From Polynucleobacter sp. GWA2_45_21 (GTDB lineage Bacteria; Pseudomonadota; Gammaproteobacteria; Burkholderiales; Burkholderiaceae): DNA of 64,000 bases. The stretch covers positions 55,452-119,451 of the forward strand of contig NZ_MHZG01000003.1 in assembly GCF_001830325.1 (NCBI RefSeq), read 5' to 3'. Made by a program: the position numbers and the translations under genes. Shown here in pieces: positions 50,792 through 59,898 of the stretch. Position 1 is the stretch's first letter, and every line of letters starts with the position of its first letter. A model generated the notes under the pieces. It made no database searches. It had not been told where the DNA came from and was given only the letters and a program-made list of their open reading frames with translations.

Positions 50792-53725
50792 ATGGGTAGT
50801 ATTTCTCAGTGGGAGCAGCTCAATGTTGAGCTTACAGCAGCTCTTGGAAGCTCCGTTCATTTTGATACAGCCCATCAAGCGGTATATGCCTCAGAGGCGT
50901 CAAACTATCGCCAAATTCCGATAGGGGTTGTTACACCTAGAAATACTGAAGAATTTGTAAAAGGTATTGAGATCTGCCATCGCAATAAAGCGCCGGTGCT
51001 CATGCGTGGTGCTGGTACCTCCATGAATGGCCAAACAGTCAATAACGCTGTGGTGTTTGATATCTCAAAGTACTGTAACCATATTCTCGCCTTAGATCCA
51101 ACTGCTGGTAATGCCATTGTTGAGCCGGGCGTGATTTGTGATTCATTGCGTGATGCTGCTGAGCTGCATGGCCTTACTTTTGCACCAGACCCATCTACGC
51201 ATAGCCGTTGCACTCTAGGCGGCATGGTTGCTAACAACTCCTGTGGCGCCCACTCCGTGATGGCGGGTAAGACGCTCGAAAATACGGAAGCTTTAGAAAT
51301 TCTGACCTATGACGGTGAACGCTTTTGGGTTGGCCCAACCTCAGATCAAGAGTTGCAAGACATTATTGCCGCTGGTGGGCGTAAAGGCCAAATCTATCAA
51401 GACTTATTGAGCTTGCGTGATCGCTATGCGGATTTGATTCGGGCGCGTTTCCCGAATATTAAGCGACGTGTTTCTGGCTATAACTTAGATCAATTGCTTC
51501 CTGAGAATGGCTTTAACGTCGCGCGCGCCTTGGTGGGTACTGAAGGGACTTGCGCACTGACTCTGGCGGCAAAAGTACGTTTGGTAAAGAGCCCCTCAAA
51601 GCGGGTAGTCTTGGTATTGGGCTTTGATGATATTTATCTTGCGGGTGATGCGGTACCGGAGTATCAAAGTTTTAATCCAATAGCGATTGAAGGCTTGGAT
51701 TACAAAATTATCCGTGGCTTACAAGAGCGTAATTTAGCTAAAGCGGAGATTGATTTGCTTCCCCCTGGCAACGCTTGGGTAGTTGTTGAGTTTGGTGATG
51801 ATACGATCGAAGGTGCTATTGCTCAGGCTCAAAAGGCTGAAGCGTATTTCAAGGCAAGAACGAAAGGCCCGCGGCCATCTACATGGTTAGAGCCTGACCC
51901 ACTAGTACAGAAACGCATTTGGTCAATTCGGGAAAATGGTGCTTCAGCTACCCATTTATCGATTGATCCCAATTCTCCTGATCCTGTAGTGGGTTGGGAA
52001 GATGCTGCAGTAGATCCAGCGCGTTTGGGAGAGTACCTACGTGCTTTCCAGAAGCTAGTGGATTCTTATGATTATCAGACTTCACTCTATGGACACTTTG
52101 GTGATGGATGTATTCATGCACGCATTACTTTTAACTTGCGCTCTGCAGAAGGTGTTGCCAAATTTAGATCGTTTATTCGGGATGCGGCGACCTTAGTTGT
52201 TGAATTTGGCGGCTCACTGACTGGTGAGCATGGCGATGGCCAAGCTAGAGCAGAATTCCTCCCCATTATGTTTGGCGAAGAGTTAATGGGTGCGATGCAT
52301 GAGTTCAAGCGGATCTGGGATCCACAAAACAAACTGAATCCAGGAAAAGTAGTTCACCCCTATCGCGTAGATGAAAACCTCCGCATGGGACCTGAGTACA
52401 AAGTCGTCAATATGAAGACGCGCCTCAATTTCTTGAGCCAGGAGGGTAATGGATTTCAGAGGGCGGTAGAGCGTTGTGTTGGCATGGGCAAGTGTCGCAG
52501 TGAAAAAGTCGGCACCATGTGTCCAAGCTATCGTGCCACAAAAGAAGAGCGCTTCTCTACTCGTGGACGCTCACGCCTTTTCTGGGAGATGCTTCAGGGC
52601 GAAGTGATTAAGGATGGCTGGGAAAGCAAAGAGCTTAAAGATGCTCTGGATACCTGCCTCTCGTGTAAAGGTTGCAAAAGCGATTGTCCTGCGCATGTGG
52701 ATATGGCCTCCTATAAGGCGGAGTTTTTATCTCACTATCACGAGACCAACAGTCGGCCTCGTCAGGCTCTGACTATGGGTCGTATTGGTGATTGGGCTCC
52801 TCTAGCCAGCAAGTTCTCTTGGCTGCTTAATGGGGTCATGCAAACACCGGTCCTATCAAGTCTTGCTAAATGGCTTGGTGGTGTAGCGCAAGAGCGCAGC
52901 CTGCCGAAGTTTGCAAACCAATCCTTCAGAAAGCAATTTCAGAAGTCAAAGAGCGCAAGTATTGGGCAGAAGAAAGTCATTCTTTGGGTCGATACTTTCT
53001 GTGAACATTTTCACCCCGAAGTTGCCAATGCGGCAGTTGAGGTGCTGGCACATGCTGGCTTTGAGGCAACACTGCCAAAGACGCCCCTATGCTGTGGTCG
53101 TCCTTTGTATGACTTTGGTTACCTGGATCTGGCCAAGCAAAAGCTCGAGAAGATTTTGGATGCAATCGGAGATGACATTAACTCAGATCCAAATTCACCT
53201 GTCGCAGTAGTGGGCCTTGAACCAGGCTGCATGTCAGTCTTTAAAGATGAGCTATTAAAGTTCTTCCCAAATGACCCTAGAGCGAAGCTCTTGGCATCCA
53301 GCACCTATTTGCTGGGTGATTTCTTACATGAGCAGGGCTATACGCCACCACCCTTAGACCGCAATATCTTGGTGCATTCGCATTGCCATCAAAAGTCTTT
53401 GTTTGGAACCAAGGGTGATGTTGCCTTATTAACTGCCTTGGGTGCTAGGGCAGATTACATTGATAGTGGTTGCTGCGGTATGGCTGGTTCATTTGGATTT
53501 AATCCAGAGCATGTCGAAATATCAAAAGCGGTTGGCGAGTTAGTATTGCTGCCAGCAATCAGGTCTGCCGATCAAGAAACGATCATCCTTACCAATGGCT
53601 TTAGTTGTAGAGAGCAGATTGAGCAAGAAACCGGTCGTAAGGTAAAGCATCTGGCGGAGTTACTGCAGATGGCACATCAAGCACAAGCAAAAGTAAAAGT
53701 AAAAGTAAAAGCAGAGAAGCTGTAA
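50792..53725 (+). CDS. ydiJ: FAD/Fe-S hydroxy-acid dehydrogenase (YdiJ-like)
   Basis: This 977-residue fusion protein has an FAD-binding-4 domain (about residues 30-265; GAGTSMNGQTVNN, NNSCGAHSVMAG), an FAD-oxidase C-terminal domain (about 265-530; YGHFGDGCIHARI, LTGEHGDGQARAE), a 4Fe-4S region (CLSCKGCKSDCPAH near residue 630), and a CCG-type C-terminal domain (about 730-955; CCGRPLYDF, SGCCGMAGSFG). It matches YdiJ-type D-2-hydroxyglutarate or D-lactate dehydrogenases that feed quinones. The C-terminus ends in a KVKVKVKAEKL tail, coded by a short 6-bp tandem repeat. Confidence 0.9.
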   Translation: MGSISQWEQLNVELTAALGSSVHFDTAHQAVYASEASNYRQIPIGVVTPRNTEEFVKGIEICHRNKAPVLMRGAGTSMNGQTVNNAVVFDISKYCNHILALDPTAGNAIVEPGVICDSLRDAAELHGLTFAPDPSTHSRCTLGGMVANNSCGAHSVMAGKTLENTEALEILTYDGERFWVGPTSDQELQDIIAAGGRKGQIYQDLLSLRDRYADLIRARFPNIKRRVSGYNLDQLLPENGFNVARALVGTEGTCALTLAAKVRLVKSPSKRVVLVLGFDDIYLAGDAVPEYQSFNPIAIEGLDYKIIRGLQERNLAKAEIDLLPPGNAWVVVEFGDDTIEGAIAQAQKAEAYFKARTKGPRPSTWLEPDPLVQKRIWSIRENGASATHLSIDPNSPDPVVGWEDAAVDPARLGEYLRAFQKLVDSYDYQTSLYGHFGDGCIHARITFNLRSAEGVAKFRSFIRDAATLVVEFGGSLTGEHGDGQARAEFLPIMFGEELMGAMHEFKRIWDPQNKLNPGKVVHPYRVDENLRMGPEYKVVNMKTRLNFLSQEGNGFQRAVERCVGMGKCRSEKVGTMCPSYRATKEERFSTRGRSRLFWEMLQGEVIKDGWESKELKDALDTCLSCKGCKSDCPAHVDMASYKAEFLSHYHETNSRPRQALTMGRIGDWAPLASKFSWLLNGVMQTPVLSSLAKWLGGVAQERSLPKFANQSFRKQFQKSKSASIGQKKVILWVDTFCEHFHPEVANAAVEVLAHAGFEATLPKTPLCCGRPLYDFGYLDLAKQKLEKILDAIGDDINSDPNSPVAVVGLEPGCMSVFKDELLKFFPNDPRAKLLASSTYLLGDFLHEQGYTPPPLDRNILVHSHCHQKSLFGTKGDVALLTALGARADYIDSGCCGMAGSFGFNPEHVEISKAVGELVLLPAIRSADQETIILTNGFSCREQIEQETGRKVKHLAELLQMAHQAQAKVKVKVKAEKL

Positions 53726-53754
53726 TACAAGCATTTCTTACCGTTATAAAAGAG

Positions 53755-53784
53755 AATGCCCCGAAAATACCGGGACATTTTTGT
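53755..53784 (+). terminator. Rho-independent terminator after ydiJ
   Basis: The stem tgccccg / cgggaca with an A-rich loop is followed by TTTTTG, about 30 bp after the stop codon. Confidence 0.8.
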
Positions 53785-53837
53785 TATATCAGTAAGCTTC
53801 CTTTAGTATTCTCAGAGAGTAACCAAGTAATATATTC

Positions 53838-54446
53838 ATGAAGCCAATCCTGTATTCCTACCGAAGGTGCCCTTATGCAATGAGGGCTCGCATGTCATTG
53901 AAATATGCTGGCATTGAGGTGGAGCATCGTGAGATTGAGCTCAGGAAAAAACCGGAATCGATGTTGCTCTTATCGCCCAAGGGAACCGTTCCAGTTTTGT
54001 CTATCGAGGGACGCGTGCTGGAGCAGAGTCTGGAGATCATGCACTGGGCGCTGATGCAGTCAGATCCAGATGGCTGGACGCCAGTTGATGAGTTTATCGC
54101 TCAAGCATGGGTTGAGAAAAATGATGGTCCATTTAAGACTTTGTTGGATCAATACAAGTATCCCAATCGACATCCTGAGTTGAGGCAAGCTGAGGTGCTG
54201 AACCAGTTGCAAGAGATCATGCTCAAACCCATGGAGGCCACCTTAGCAGCTAACGACTACTTAATGGGCGCTCGAATAACTTGGGTTGATATTGCTATTT
54301 TTCCATTTATCAGACAGCTTGCTGCAGTAAATCCTCAGCTATTTGAGAGTCTGCAATTGCCTTTGCTCAAAAGATGGCTTAATCAGCATCTTCAGTCTGA
54401 GTTGTTTAATTCAGTGATGGATAAGCATCCAACTTGGGTGGATTGA
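53838..54446 (+). CDS. Glutathione S-transferase family protein
   Basis: This 202-residue protein has an N-terminal thioredoxin-fold domain with YSYRRCPYAMRARMSLKYAG, a possible catalytic Cys in CPYA, and a helical C-terminal domain. The cis-Pro is in GTVPVL, followed by LEQSLEIMHWA, as in glutathione-binding members. It resembles beta- or omega-like GSTs with a cysteine nucleophile, so a glutathione-dependent reductase or dehalogenase-like activity is possible. It stands alone. Confidence 0.84.
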   Translation: MKPILYSYRRCPYAMRARMSLKYAGIEVEHREIELRKKPESMLLLSPKGTVPVLSIEGRVLEQSLEIMHWALMQSDPDGWTPVDEFIAQAWVEKNDGPFKTLLDQYKYPNRHPELRQAEVLNQLQEIMLKPMEATLAANDYLMGARITWVDIAIFPFIRQLAAVNPQLFESLQLPLLKRWLNQHLQSELFNSVMDKHPTWVD

Positions 54447-54453
54447 CGCAATA

Positions 54454-54488
54454 AAAAAACCCCCGAACTTTCATTCGGGGGTTTCAAA
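54454..54488. terminator. Bidirectional terminator
   Basis: The stem aacccccgaa / ttcgggggtt lies between the convergent GST and rubrerythrin genes. On the minus strand the following tract is TTTTTTTA, a strong terminator for the rubrerythrin gene; on the plus strand it is TTTC. Confidence 0.85.
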
Positions 54489-54504
54489 TAAATGGCTTAG
54501 CTAA

Positions 54505-54942
54505 TTAAGCGTTTGCCAAATGTGCTTCTAATGTTTTTGTAAATTTGTTAGCGTGGCTACGCTCAGCCTTAGCTAGTGTTTCAAACCAGTCAGCGATTTC
54601 ATCAAAGCCTTCATCGCGTGCTGTTTTAGCCATACCTGGGTACATATCTGTGTATTCATGTGTTTCACCAGCGATAGCTGCTTGCAATGCTTCAGCAACT
54701 GTCTTAGCTGGCATGCCAGTACCTGGCTCCCCTGCACCGCCTTCGATCAAATACTCCATGTGACCATGGGCATGACCTGTTTCGCCTTCAGCTGTTGAGC
54801 GGAATACTGCTGCAACATCATTTGCGCCAGCGATATCAGCTTGGTTCGCGAAATACAAATAACGACGGTTTGCTTGTGATTCACCAGCAAACGCTTCCTT
54901 CAAAGACTCTTCAGTCTTTGTACCTTTTACGGATTTAGCCAT
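54505..54942 (-). CDS. Rubrerythrin-family diiron protein (no rubredoxin domain)
   Basis: This 145-residue four-helix-bundle protein has the diiron Glu/His set: [40 protein letters not shown] and AERSHANKF. It lacks the C-terminal rubredoxin domain of classical rubrerythrin. It would reduce hydrogen peroxide. It is transcribed divergently from the Fe-S/DUF3501 gene pair, which in many bacteria sits with this protein, and the OxyR gene lies 2.4 kb away. Confidence 0.92.
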   Translation of the reverse strand: MAKSVKGTKTEESLKEAFAGESQANRRYLYFANQADIAGANDVAAVFRSTAEGETGHAHGHMEYLIEGGAGEPGTGMPAKTVAEALQAAIAGETHEYTDMYPGMAKTARDEGFDEIADWFETLAKAERSHANKFTKTLEAHLANA

Positions 54943-55366
54943 GATTGACTCCTAAAAACGGTTAGTTGAAATTGGGTGATTAAGCTAAATAAAAAGCCCT
55001 AAAAAGTTCACCTGAAGAGAATTATGAACAAATCTGAGGATTTGAATAATCATATTTTTGTATTGACTTGATAGCTAAAAACAACTGATAAGCAAATATC
55101 AATTAATAAAATATAACGCTGGTTGGGTGGTCTAAGCCGGTAATTTCAGGCCACCTTAGCAAATAAATGCAGATATCTTCAAATAAGTTAGTGAGCGCTA
55201 TTGATTTTTATAGCAATTAAGGCCTATTTTGGGTAATGCAATGCCGTTAATTAGGTATTTTCTATGAAGATTGTTAATTAATACAATTTTGCTATCGATC
55301 GCCTGAGCCCTAAACTAGCGGCATCAGATTTACACACTGCATATGCATAAACAGTAGAGGACATAC
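54943..55366. promoter_or_regulatory. 424-bp divergent intergenic region (rubrerythrin / Fe-S gene)
   Basis: No gene is seen. The region is AT-rich and should contain promoters for both sides. It holds several CTAT/ATAG-type fragments (for example near 55198-55213) that hint at OxyR half-sites, but spacing does not match the consensus, so no site is called. Confidence 0.5.
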
Positions 55367-56704
55367 ATGACAACTCGCGAAGGTAGTTTAGAGGCTCCAA
55401 CCAGGCATCCCTTGGATTGGCAAAATCCCAAGTTCTACGACAAGGCTGATTTGGAAGCGGAGATGGAGCGCGTCTTCGATCTTTGCCATGGCTGTCGTCG
55501 ATGCGTGAGCCTGTGCGGATCCTTCCCGACCCTTTTTGATTTAGTGGATGCTACCGAAGATTTGGAGATGGAGCAGGTTGATAAGGCGGATTACCAAAAG
55601 GTAGTTGATCAGTGCTATCTATGTGATGTTTGTTACATGACTAAATGCCCATATGTTCCACCACATCCTTGGAATATCGACTTCCCCCATCTGATGCTTC
55701 GTGCAAAGGCTGTGAACTTTAAGGATGACAAGGCAAGCTTCCGCGACAAACTTTTATCTTCGACAGATAAGCTCGGTCACTTTGCTGGGATTCCGATTGT
55801 GACTCAAGCGGTCAATGCTGTGAACAGTACTGGCCTTGCTCGTTTAGTTATGGAAGGTGCTTTGGGCGTGGATAAGAATGCTTGGATTCCGGAATACGCT
55901 CCAAAGACATTCCCACAGTTGGCTAAAAAATCTGAGGACCTGCCAGTAGTGGACGGTCCTAAGACGCCTGGAAAAGTCGCTATTTATGCAACTTGCTATA
56001 TCAATTACAACGAACCTGGCATTGGTCAAGATCTCATTAAGATTCTGAAGCACAATGCAATTCCTTATGAGTTGGTGGACAAGGAAGCCTGCTGTGGAAT
56101 GCCTAAGCTGGAGCTCGGTGACTTGGAATCCGTTGCAGAAAACAAGGAAAAAAATATTCCGAAGTTGGCGAAGTTGGCACGTGAAGGCTATGCCATCTTG
56201 ACACCAATCCCTTCCTGCACTTTGATGTTCAAACAGGAATTGCCACTCATGTTCCCAGATTGTGCTGATACGCAATTGGTAAAAGATGCCATGTGGGATC
56301 CGTTTGAGTACTTCATGGCTCGCAACTCCGATGGACTCCTGAAGAAAGACTTCAGTAAAGAGTTGGGCCACGTTAGCTATCACATGGCTTGTCACTCACG
56401 CGTACAAAATGTGGGCCAAAAGACTGCAGAAACTCTGAAGCTGGTACCTGGTACCGAGGTGAATGTGGTTGAGCGCTGCTCAGGACACTCGGGTACTTGG
56501 GGTGTAAAGAAAGAGTTTCATGAAACTGCAATGAAAATTGGTAAGCCGGTATTTAGGAGAATGGCTGAAGAAGAGCCAAACTACATTAGTTCTGACTGCC
56601 AGTTGGCAGGTCATCATATTGAGCAAGGCATGGAAGAGCTTGGACTACCAAAATCAGAAATGGCTCACCCATTAACTTTGCTTGCTAAGGCATACGGTCT
56701 TTAA
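55367..56704 (+). CDS. GlpC/HdrD-like 4Fe-4S and CCG-domain protein
   Basis: This 445-residue protein has two 4Fe-4S motifs near the N-terminus (CHGCRRCVSLCGSF and CYLCDVCYMTKCPY) and two CCG-type cysteine-rich domains (KEACCGMPKLELGD, and MACHSRVQNV with ERCSGHSG). It resembles the electron-transfer subunit GlpC or heterodisulfide-reductase relatives. In combination with rubrerythrin and DUF3501 it probably supplies electrons for peroxide reduction; that role is inferred from the neighbourhood. Confidence 0.88.
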   Translation: MTTREGSLEAPTRHPLDWQNPKFYDKADLEAEMERVFDLCHGCRRCVSLCGSFPTLFDLVDATEDLEMEQVDKADYQKVVDQCYLCDVCYMTKCPYVPPHPWNIDFPHLMLRAKAVNFKDDKASFRDKLLSSTDKLGHFAGIPIVTQAVNAVNSTGLARLVMEGALGVDKNAWIPEYAPKTFPQLAKKSEDLPVVDGPKTPGKVAIYATCYINYNEPGIGQDLIKILKHNAIPYELVDKEACCGMPKLELGDLESVAENKEKNIPKLAKLAREGYAILTPIPSCTLMFKQELPLMFPDCADTQLVKDAMWDPFEYFMARNSDGLLKKDFSKELGHVSYHMACHSRVQNVGQKTAETLKLVPGTEVNVVERCSGHSGTWGVKKEFHETAMKIGKPVFRRMAEEEPNYISSDCQLAGHHIEQGMEELGLPKSEMAHPLTLLAKAYGL

Positions 56705-56727
56705 TTTATTAATAGGAATACAGCAGC

Positions 56728-57312
56728 ATGGGAATCATTACACGCGATAGTCTTTTAAGTCTCGAGGCTTATCACAAAGAGCGTCCAGCTTTTCGTGAAA
56801 AAGCAATCAAAGAGCGCCGTCTCCGAACTGTTCACCTTGGAGATCACGTAACACTGATTTTTGAGAATGAGTTTTTAATGCGCTATCAAATTCAAGAGAT
56901 GTTGCGCGTAGAAAAAACATTCGAAGAGGATGGCATTGAGGATGAGTTGAATGCCTACAATTCTTTGGTACCAGGCGGCTCAGATTTCAAGGCTACCATG
57001 ATGATTGAATACCCGAATGAGGCAGATCGTAAGGTTGCGCTTGCGAAGTTGGTAGGTATTGAGCATCAAATGTTTATCGAAGTTGAAGGTCAGCCGCGTG
57101 TTTATGCAATTGCTGATGAAGACTTGGAGCGTTCTACCGCTGATAAAACCTCTGCAGTGCACTTTATGCGCTTTGATCTTACAAACGATATGAAGATGGC
57201 ATTAAAAGCGGGCGCTCAGATGATGGTAGGTTGTGACCATAAAGGTTACCCAATGCATGTACAGACACTGTCTCCGGAAACTTTAGCTTCACTTGTTTCC
57301 GATCTGAGTTAA
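56728..57312 (+). CDS. DUF3501 family protein
   Basis: This 194-residue protein matches DUF3501: TRDSLLSLEAYHKERPAFRE near the start, FENEFLMRYQIQEMLRVEK, and FMRFDLTNDMK. The family is found next to rubrerythrin and GlpC-like genes, and its function is unknown. No cofactor motif is evident; a single Cys is near the C-terminus (VGCDHKGYP). It follows the Fe-S gene by 23 bp. Confidence 0.88.
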   Translation: MGIITRDSLLSLEAYHKERPAFREKAIKERRLRTVHLGDHVTLIFENEFLMRYQIQEMLRVEKTFEEDGIEDELNAYNSLVPGGSDFKATMMIEYPNEADRKVALAKLVGIEHQMFIEVEGQPRVYAIADEDLERSTADKTSAVHFMRFDLTNDMKMALKAGAQMMVGCDHKGYPMHVQTLSPETLASLVSDLS

Positions 57313-57327
57313 AGCAGGTAATAGACT

Positions 57328-58254
57328 CTAGAGGTATTGAACACCCGGCAGGGCGCATTGACGAATCACTTCAGCTAGCTCATTCATTGCGGCTGCCCGT
57401 GGAAAGTTCTTCCGCCAGACGAGGCAAACTCGTCTGGTTGGAATGGGATCCTCAAATGGGATGTAACGAATGAGCTGATCTGAAGAGGCTGCATCAGAGG
57501 CGGATGTTCTTGGTAGTACTGAAATTCCAATACCACTGGCTACCATCTGTCGAATGGTTTCCAGTGATGAGCCCTCAAAACTACGTTGCTCTCCAATCGT
57601 TGCGCCAGATCCAAGGCGATTCAATTCTGGGCAGACGCCAAGAACATGGTCTCTAAAACAGTGGCCAGTACCAAGCAATAAAGTATTTTGTTCTTTAAGC
57701 TCCCGATGCGGGATTGATGGTCGGTTTTCCCATGGGTGACCTTTAGGTACCGCTACTAAAAATGGCTCGTCATACAGGTCTATCTGATTGAGTCCAGTGC
57801 TCGCAAAGGGCTCTGCTATCACAACACAATCTAAAGCCCCTTGACGCAAGACTTCTAGCAGGCGAACGGTAAAGTTCTCCTCTAAAAATAAGGGGGCATT
57901 TGGCAAGCGCTCTCGTGCAACTCGCACTAAGCTAGGTAATAAGTAGGGCGCGATGGTGTAGATGGCGCCAAGCCTCAGTGGGCCTGATAGAGGATCTTGG
58001 CCGTGCTTTGCTAAGTGTTTTAAGGAGTTAGCTTCTTCAAGCACTCTCTGAGCTTGATCGACAATTAGTGCGCCCAGACTAGTCATTGCAACTTCAGTAT
58101 TCGTACGCTCAAAAATTTGCGTGTTGAGTTCTTCCTCTAATTTTCTGATGGCTACCGATAGGGTGGGCTGAGACACAAAGCAAGCATCAGCAGCCCTGCC
58201 AAAGTGGCGCTCCCGTGCAACTGCGACGATATAGCGGAGTTCTGTCAGTGTCAT
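57328..58254 (-). CDS. oxyR: Peroxide-sensing LysR regulator OxyR
   Basis: This 308-residue LysR regulator has the N-terminal HTH and an effector domain with TGHCFRDHVLGVCPEL, where Cys199 and Cys208 sit at the exact positions of the E. coli OxyR redox pair. Oxidation by H2O2 forms the disulfide and activates defence genes. It lies next to the rubrerythrin block and overlaps the preceding DsbA-like gene by 4 bp, an unusual coupling that ties a thiol oxidoreductase to the sensor. Confidence 0.95.
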   Translation of the reverse strand: MTLTELRYIVAVARERHFGRAADACFVSQPTLSVAIRKLEEELNTQIFERTNTEVAMTSLGALIVDQAQRVLEEANSLKHLAKHGQDPLSGPLRLGAIYTIAPYLLPSLVRVARERLPNAPLFLEENFTVRLLEVLRQGALDCVVIAEPFASTGLNQIDLYDEPFLVAVPKGHPWENRPSIPHRELKEQNTLLLGTGHCFRDHVLGVCPELNRLGSGATIGEQRSFEGSSLETIRQMVASGIGISVLPRTSASDAASSDQLIRYIPFEDPIPTRRVCLVWRKNFPRAAAMNELAEVIRQCALPGVQYL

Positions 58255-58913
58255 GTTTGTCCAGTTTGAAGTAATTGGTCAAATGCACTGATAAATGACT
58301 CAGGAGCTTGAGCTCCTTGGACAAGATATTGGTCATTCAGAATTACTGAGGGTACAGAGTGAATGCCTGCGCCAGTATATTGAGCCTCTTCTTCGCGTAC
58401 TTCATTTGCGTACAGCCCGCTCTCAAGTATCTGCTTGGCTTTATCTGGATCAAGGCCAGCTGAAATGACTGCATTGATCAGGTTTTGTTGATCATCTAAA
58501 TTGACTGCTAGGCAAAAATACGTCTTCAATAATTCTGTTTTTAAACTTGCTTGTTTCTCAAGACCATACTCTTTGCCAGCCCAATGCAAAAGACGATGTG
58601 CGTCGAAGGTGTTATAGACCCGTTTGCGACCATCTGGGTGGAATTGAAAGCCAGCCTCAAGGGCGCGCTCTCTAATCTGGGCTTGGTTGGCATGTACTTG
58701 CTCTACGGTAAGCCCATACTTTTCAGTAAGATGCTCGATTGCATCTTGGCCGCCCAAGGGCATATTGGGATTAAGTTCAAAAGGTCGGAAGTGCACTTCA
58801 AAGTTTACTTTATCGCCGAATGTGGCGATAGCTTTATTGAGGTTGCCTAAACCTACGGCGCACCATGGGCAGGCTACGTCCGATACAAAGTCAATTTTGA
58901 TAGTGGGTTTCAT
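58251..58913 (-). CDS. DsbA-family oxidoreductase (FrnE-like)
   Basis: This 220-residue thioredoxin-fold protein of the DSBA/2-hydroxychromene-2-carboxylate isomerase type has the active site VACPWCAVGLGNL. It has no signal peptide and is probably cytoplasmic, as FrnE of Deinococcus is, where it acts in oxidative-stress tolerance. It overlaps oxyR as ATGA, so the two are translated together. Confidence 0.88.
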   Translation of the reverse strand: MKPTIKIDFVSDVACPWCAVGLGNLNKAIATFGDKVNFEVHFRPFELNPNMPLGGQDAIEHLTEKYGLTVEQVHANQAQIRERALEAGFQFHPDGRKRVYNTFDAHRLLHWAGKEYGLEKQASLKTELLKTYFCLAVNLDDQQNLINAVISAGLDPDKAKQILESGLYANEVREEEAQYTGAGIHSVPSVILNDQYLVQGAQAPESFISAFDQLLQTGQT

Positions 58914-58974
58914 GGAAACTATTCTACAGAGGCTTATGAATCAATGCTTGCTTCTAAGCTGTGGAGAATTTTTC

Positions 58975-59721
58975 TTAGTTTCCGCCAGCGACTTCAATAA
59001 ATGAGGCGCTTGTGTATGAGGATTCGTCAGAAGCAAGCCAAACAATTGCAGATGCCACCTCAGAAGCAGTCCCACCTCTTTGCATGGGAACAAAGTGTTT
59101 TACACGTTCAATGCGATTGGGCTCCCCACCACTCGCATGGATATCCGTATCAATATATCCAGGGCGAACTGCATTGACACGAATACCATCGCTTGCTAAT
59201 TCTTTTGCCAAGCCAATTGTTAGCGTATCTATAGCACCCTTAGAGGCTGCATAGTCGACATACTCCCGAGGGGAGCCAAGACGAGATGCTACAGAAGAGA
59301 CGTTCACAATTGATCCGCCGGATCCTTGATAACGAGTCGACATAATTTTGATTGCTGCTTGAATGCACAAAATTGTCGAAAAGACATTAGCATTGAAGAT
59401 GCGCTGGATACGCTCACTTGACATATCTTCAAGGCGCATTTGTGTTTCTAGAGTTCCAGCGTTATTTACAAGAGCGTGCAGCCCTCCAAAGGCCCTCACT
59501 GTTTCTGTAAACAGGTGATTTACTTCATTAGCAATAGTCACATCTGCCTTGACGGAGATTGCTATGCCTCCATTGCCCTGAATCTCTTCAACAACAGCTT
59601 GAGCTTCTTGGGTATGAGATTTGTAATTAACGCAAACTGCAAAGCCTTTGCTAGCAGCTAGTTTTGCAGTCGCAGCTCCTATGCCGCGACTAGCACCAGT
59701 AACAATCATGACTTTAGACAT
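58975..59721 (-). CDS. SDR-family oxidoreductase
   Basis: This 248-residue short-chain dehydrogenase has the cofactor motif TGASRGIGAATAKLA, NNAG near residue 88, Ser in NVSSVASRLG, and YAASKGA with Tyr and Lys. It resembles YgfF and glucose 1-dehydrogenase-like sequences. The substrate is unknown. It is monocistronic upstream of the frnE-like gene by 61 bp. Confidence 0.88.
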   Translation of the reverse strand: MSKVMIVTGASRGIGAATAKLAASKGFAVCVNYKSHTQEAQAVVEEIQGNGGIAISVKADVTIANEVNHLFTETVRAFGGLHALVNNAGTLETQMRLEDMSSERIQRIFNANVFSTILCIQAAIKIMSTRYQGSGGSIVNVSSVASRLGSPREYVDYAASKGAIDTLTIGLAKELASDGIRVNAVRPGYIDTDIHASGGEPNRIERVKHFVPMQRGGTASEVASAIVWLASDESSYTSASFIEVAGGN

Positions 59722-59898
59722 GATTAGATATTACTAGCTTTGTAATGCTCAGACAATAATAGTGGGAGGGGGGTACTATTGTCATAGTGAGGCTAGTTTG
59801 AACATTCAAAATCAATCAAGCCTTTAAAAAAAGATCAAAACTGATTTGCCACCACAGTAATAGATATTTCTTGGAAAAAATTGTTTCAAATTGAGCAT

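Noticed and set aside
55198..55230. CTAT/ATAG fragments as an OxyR binding site between the rubrerythrin and Fe-S genes
   Set aside because: The distances between the half-sites (8 and 9-10 nt) do not match the OxyR consensus spacing of 7, so only chance similarity can be claimed.
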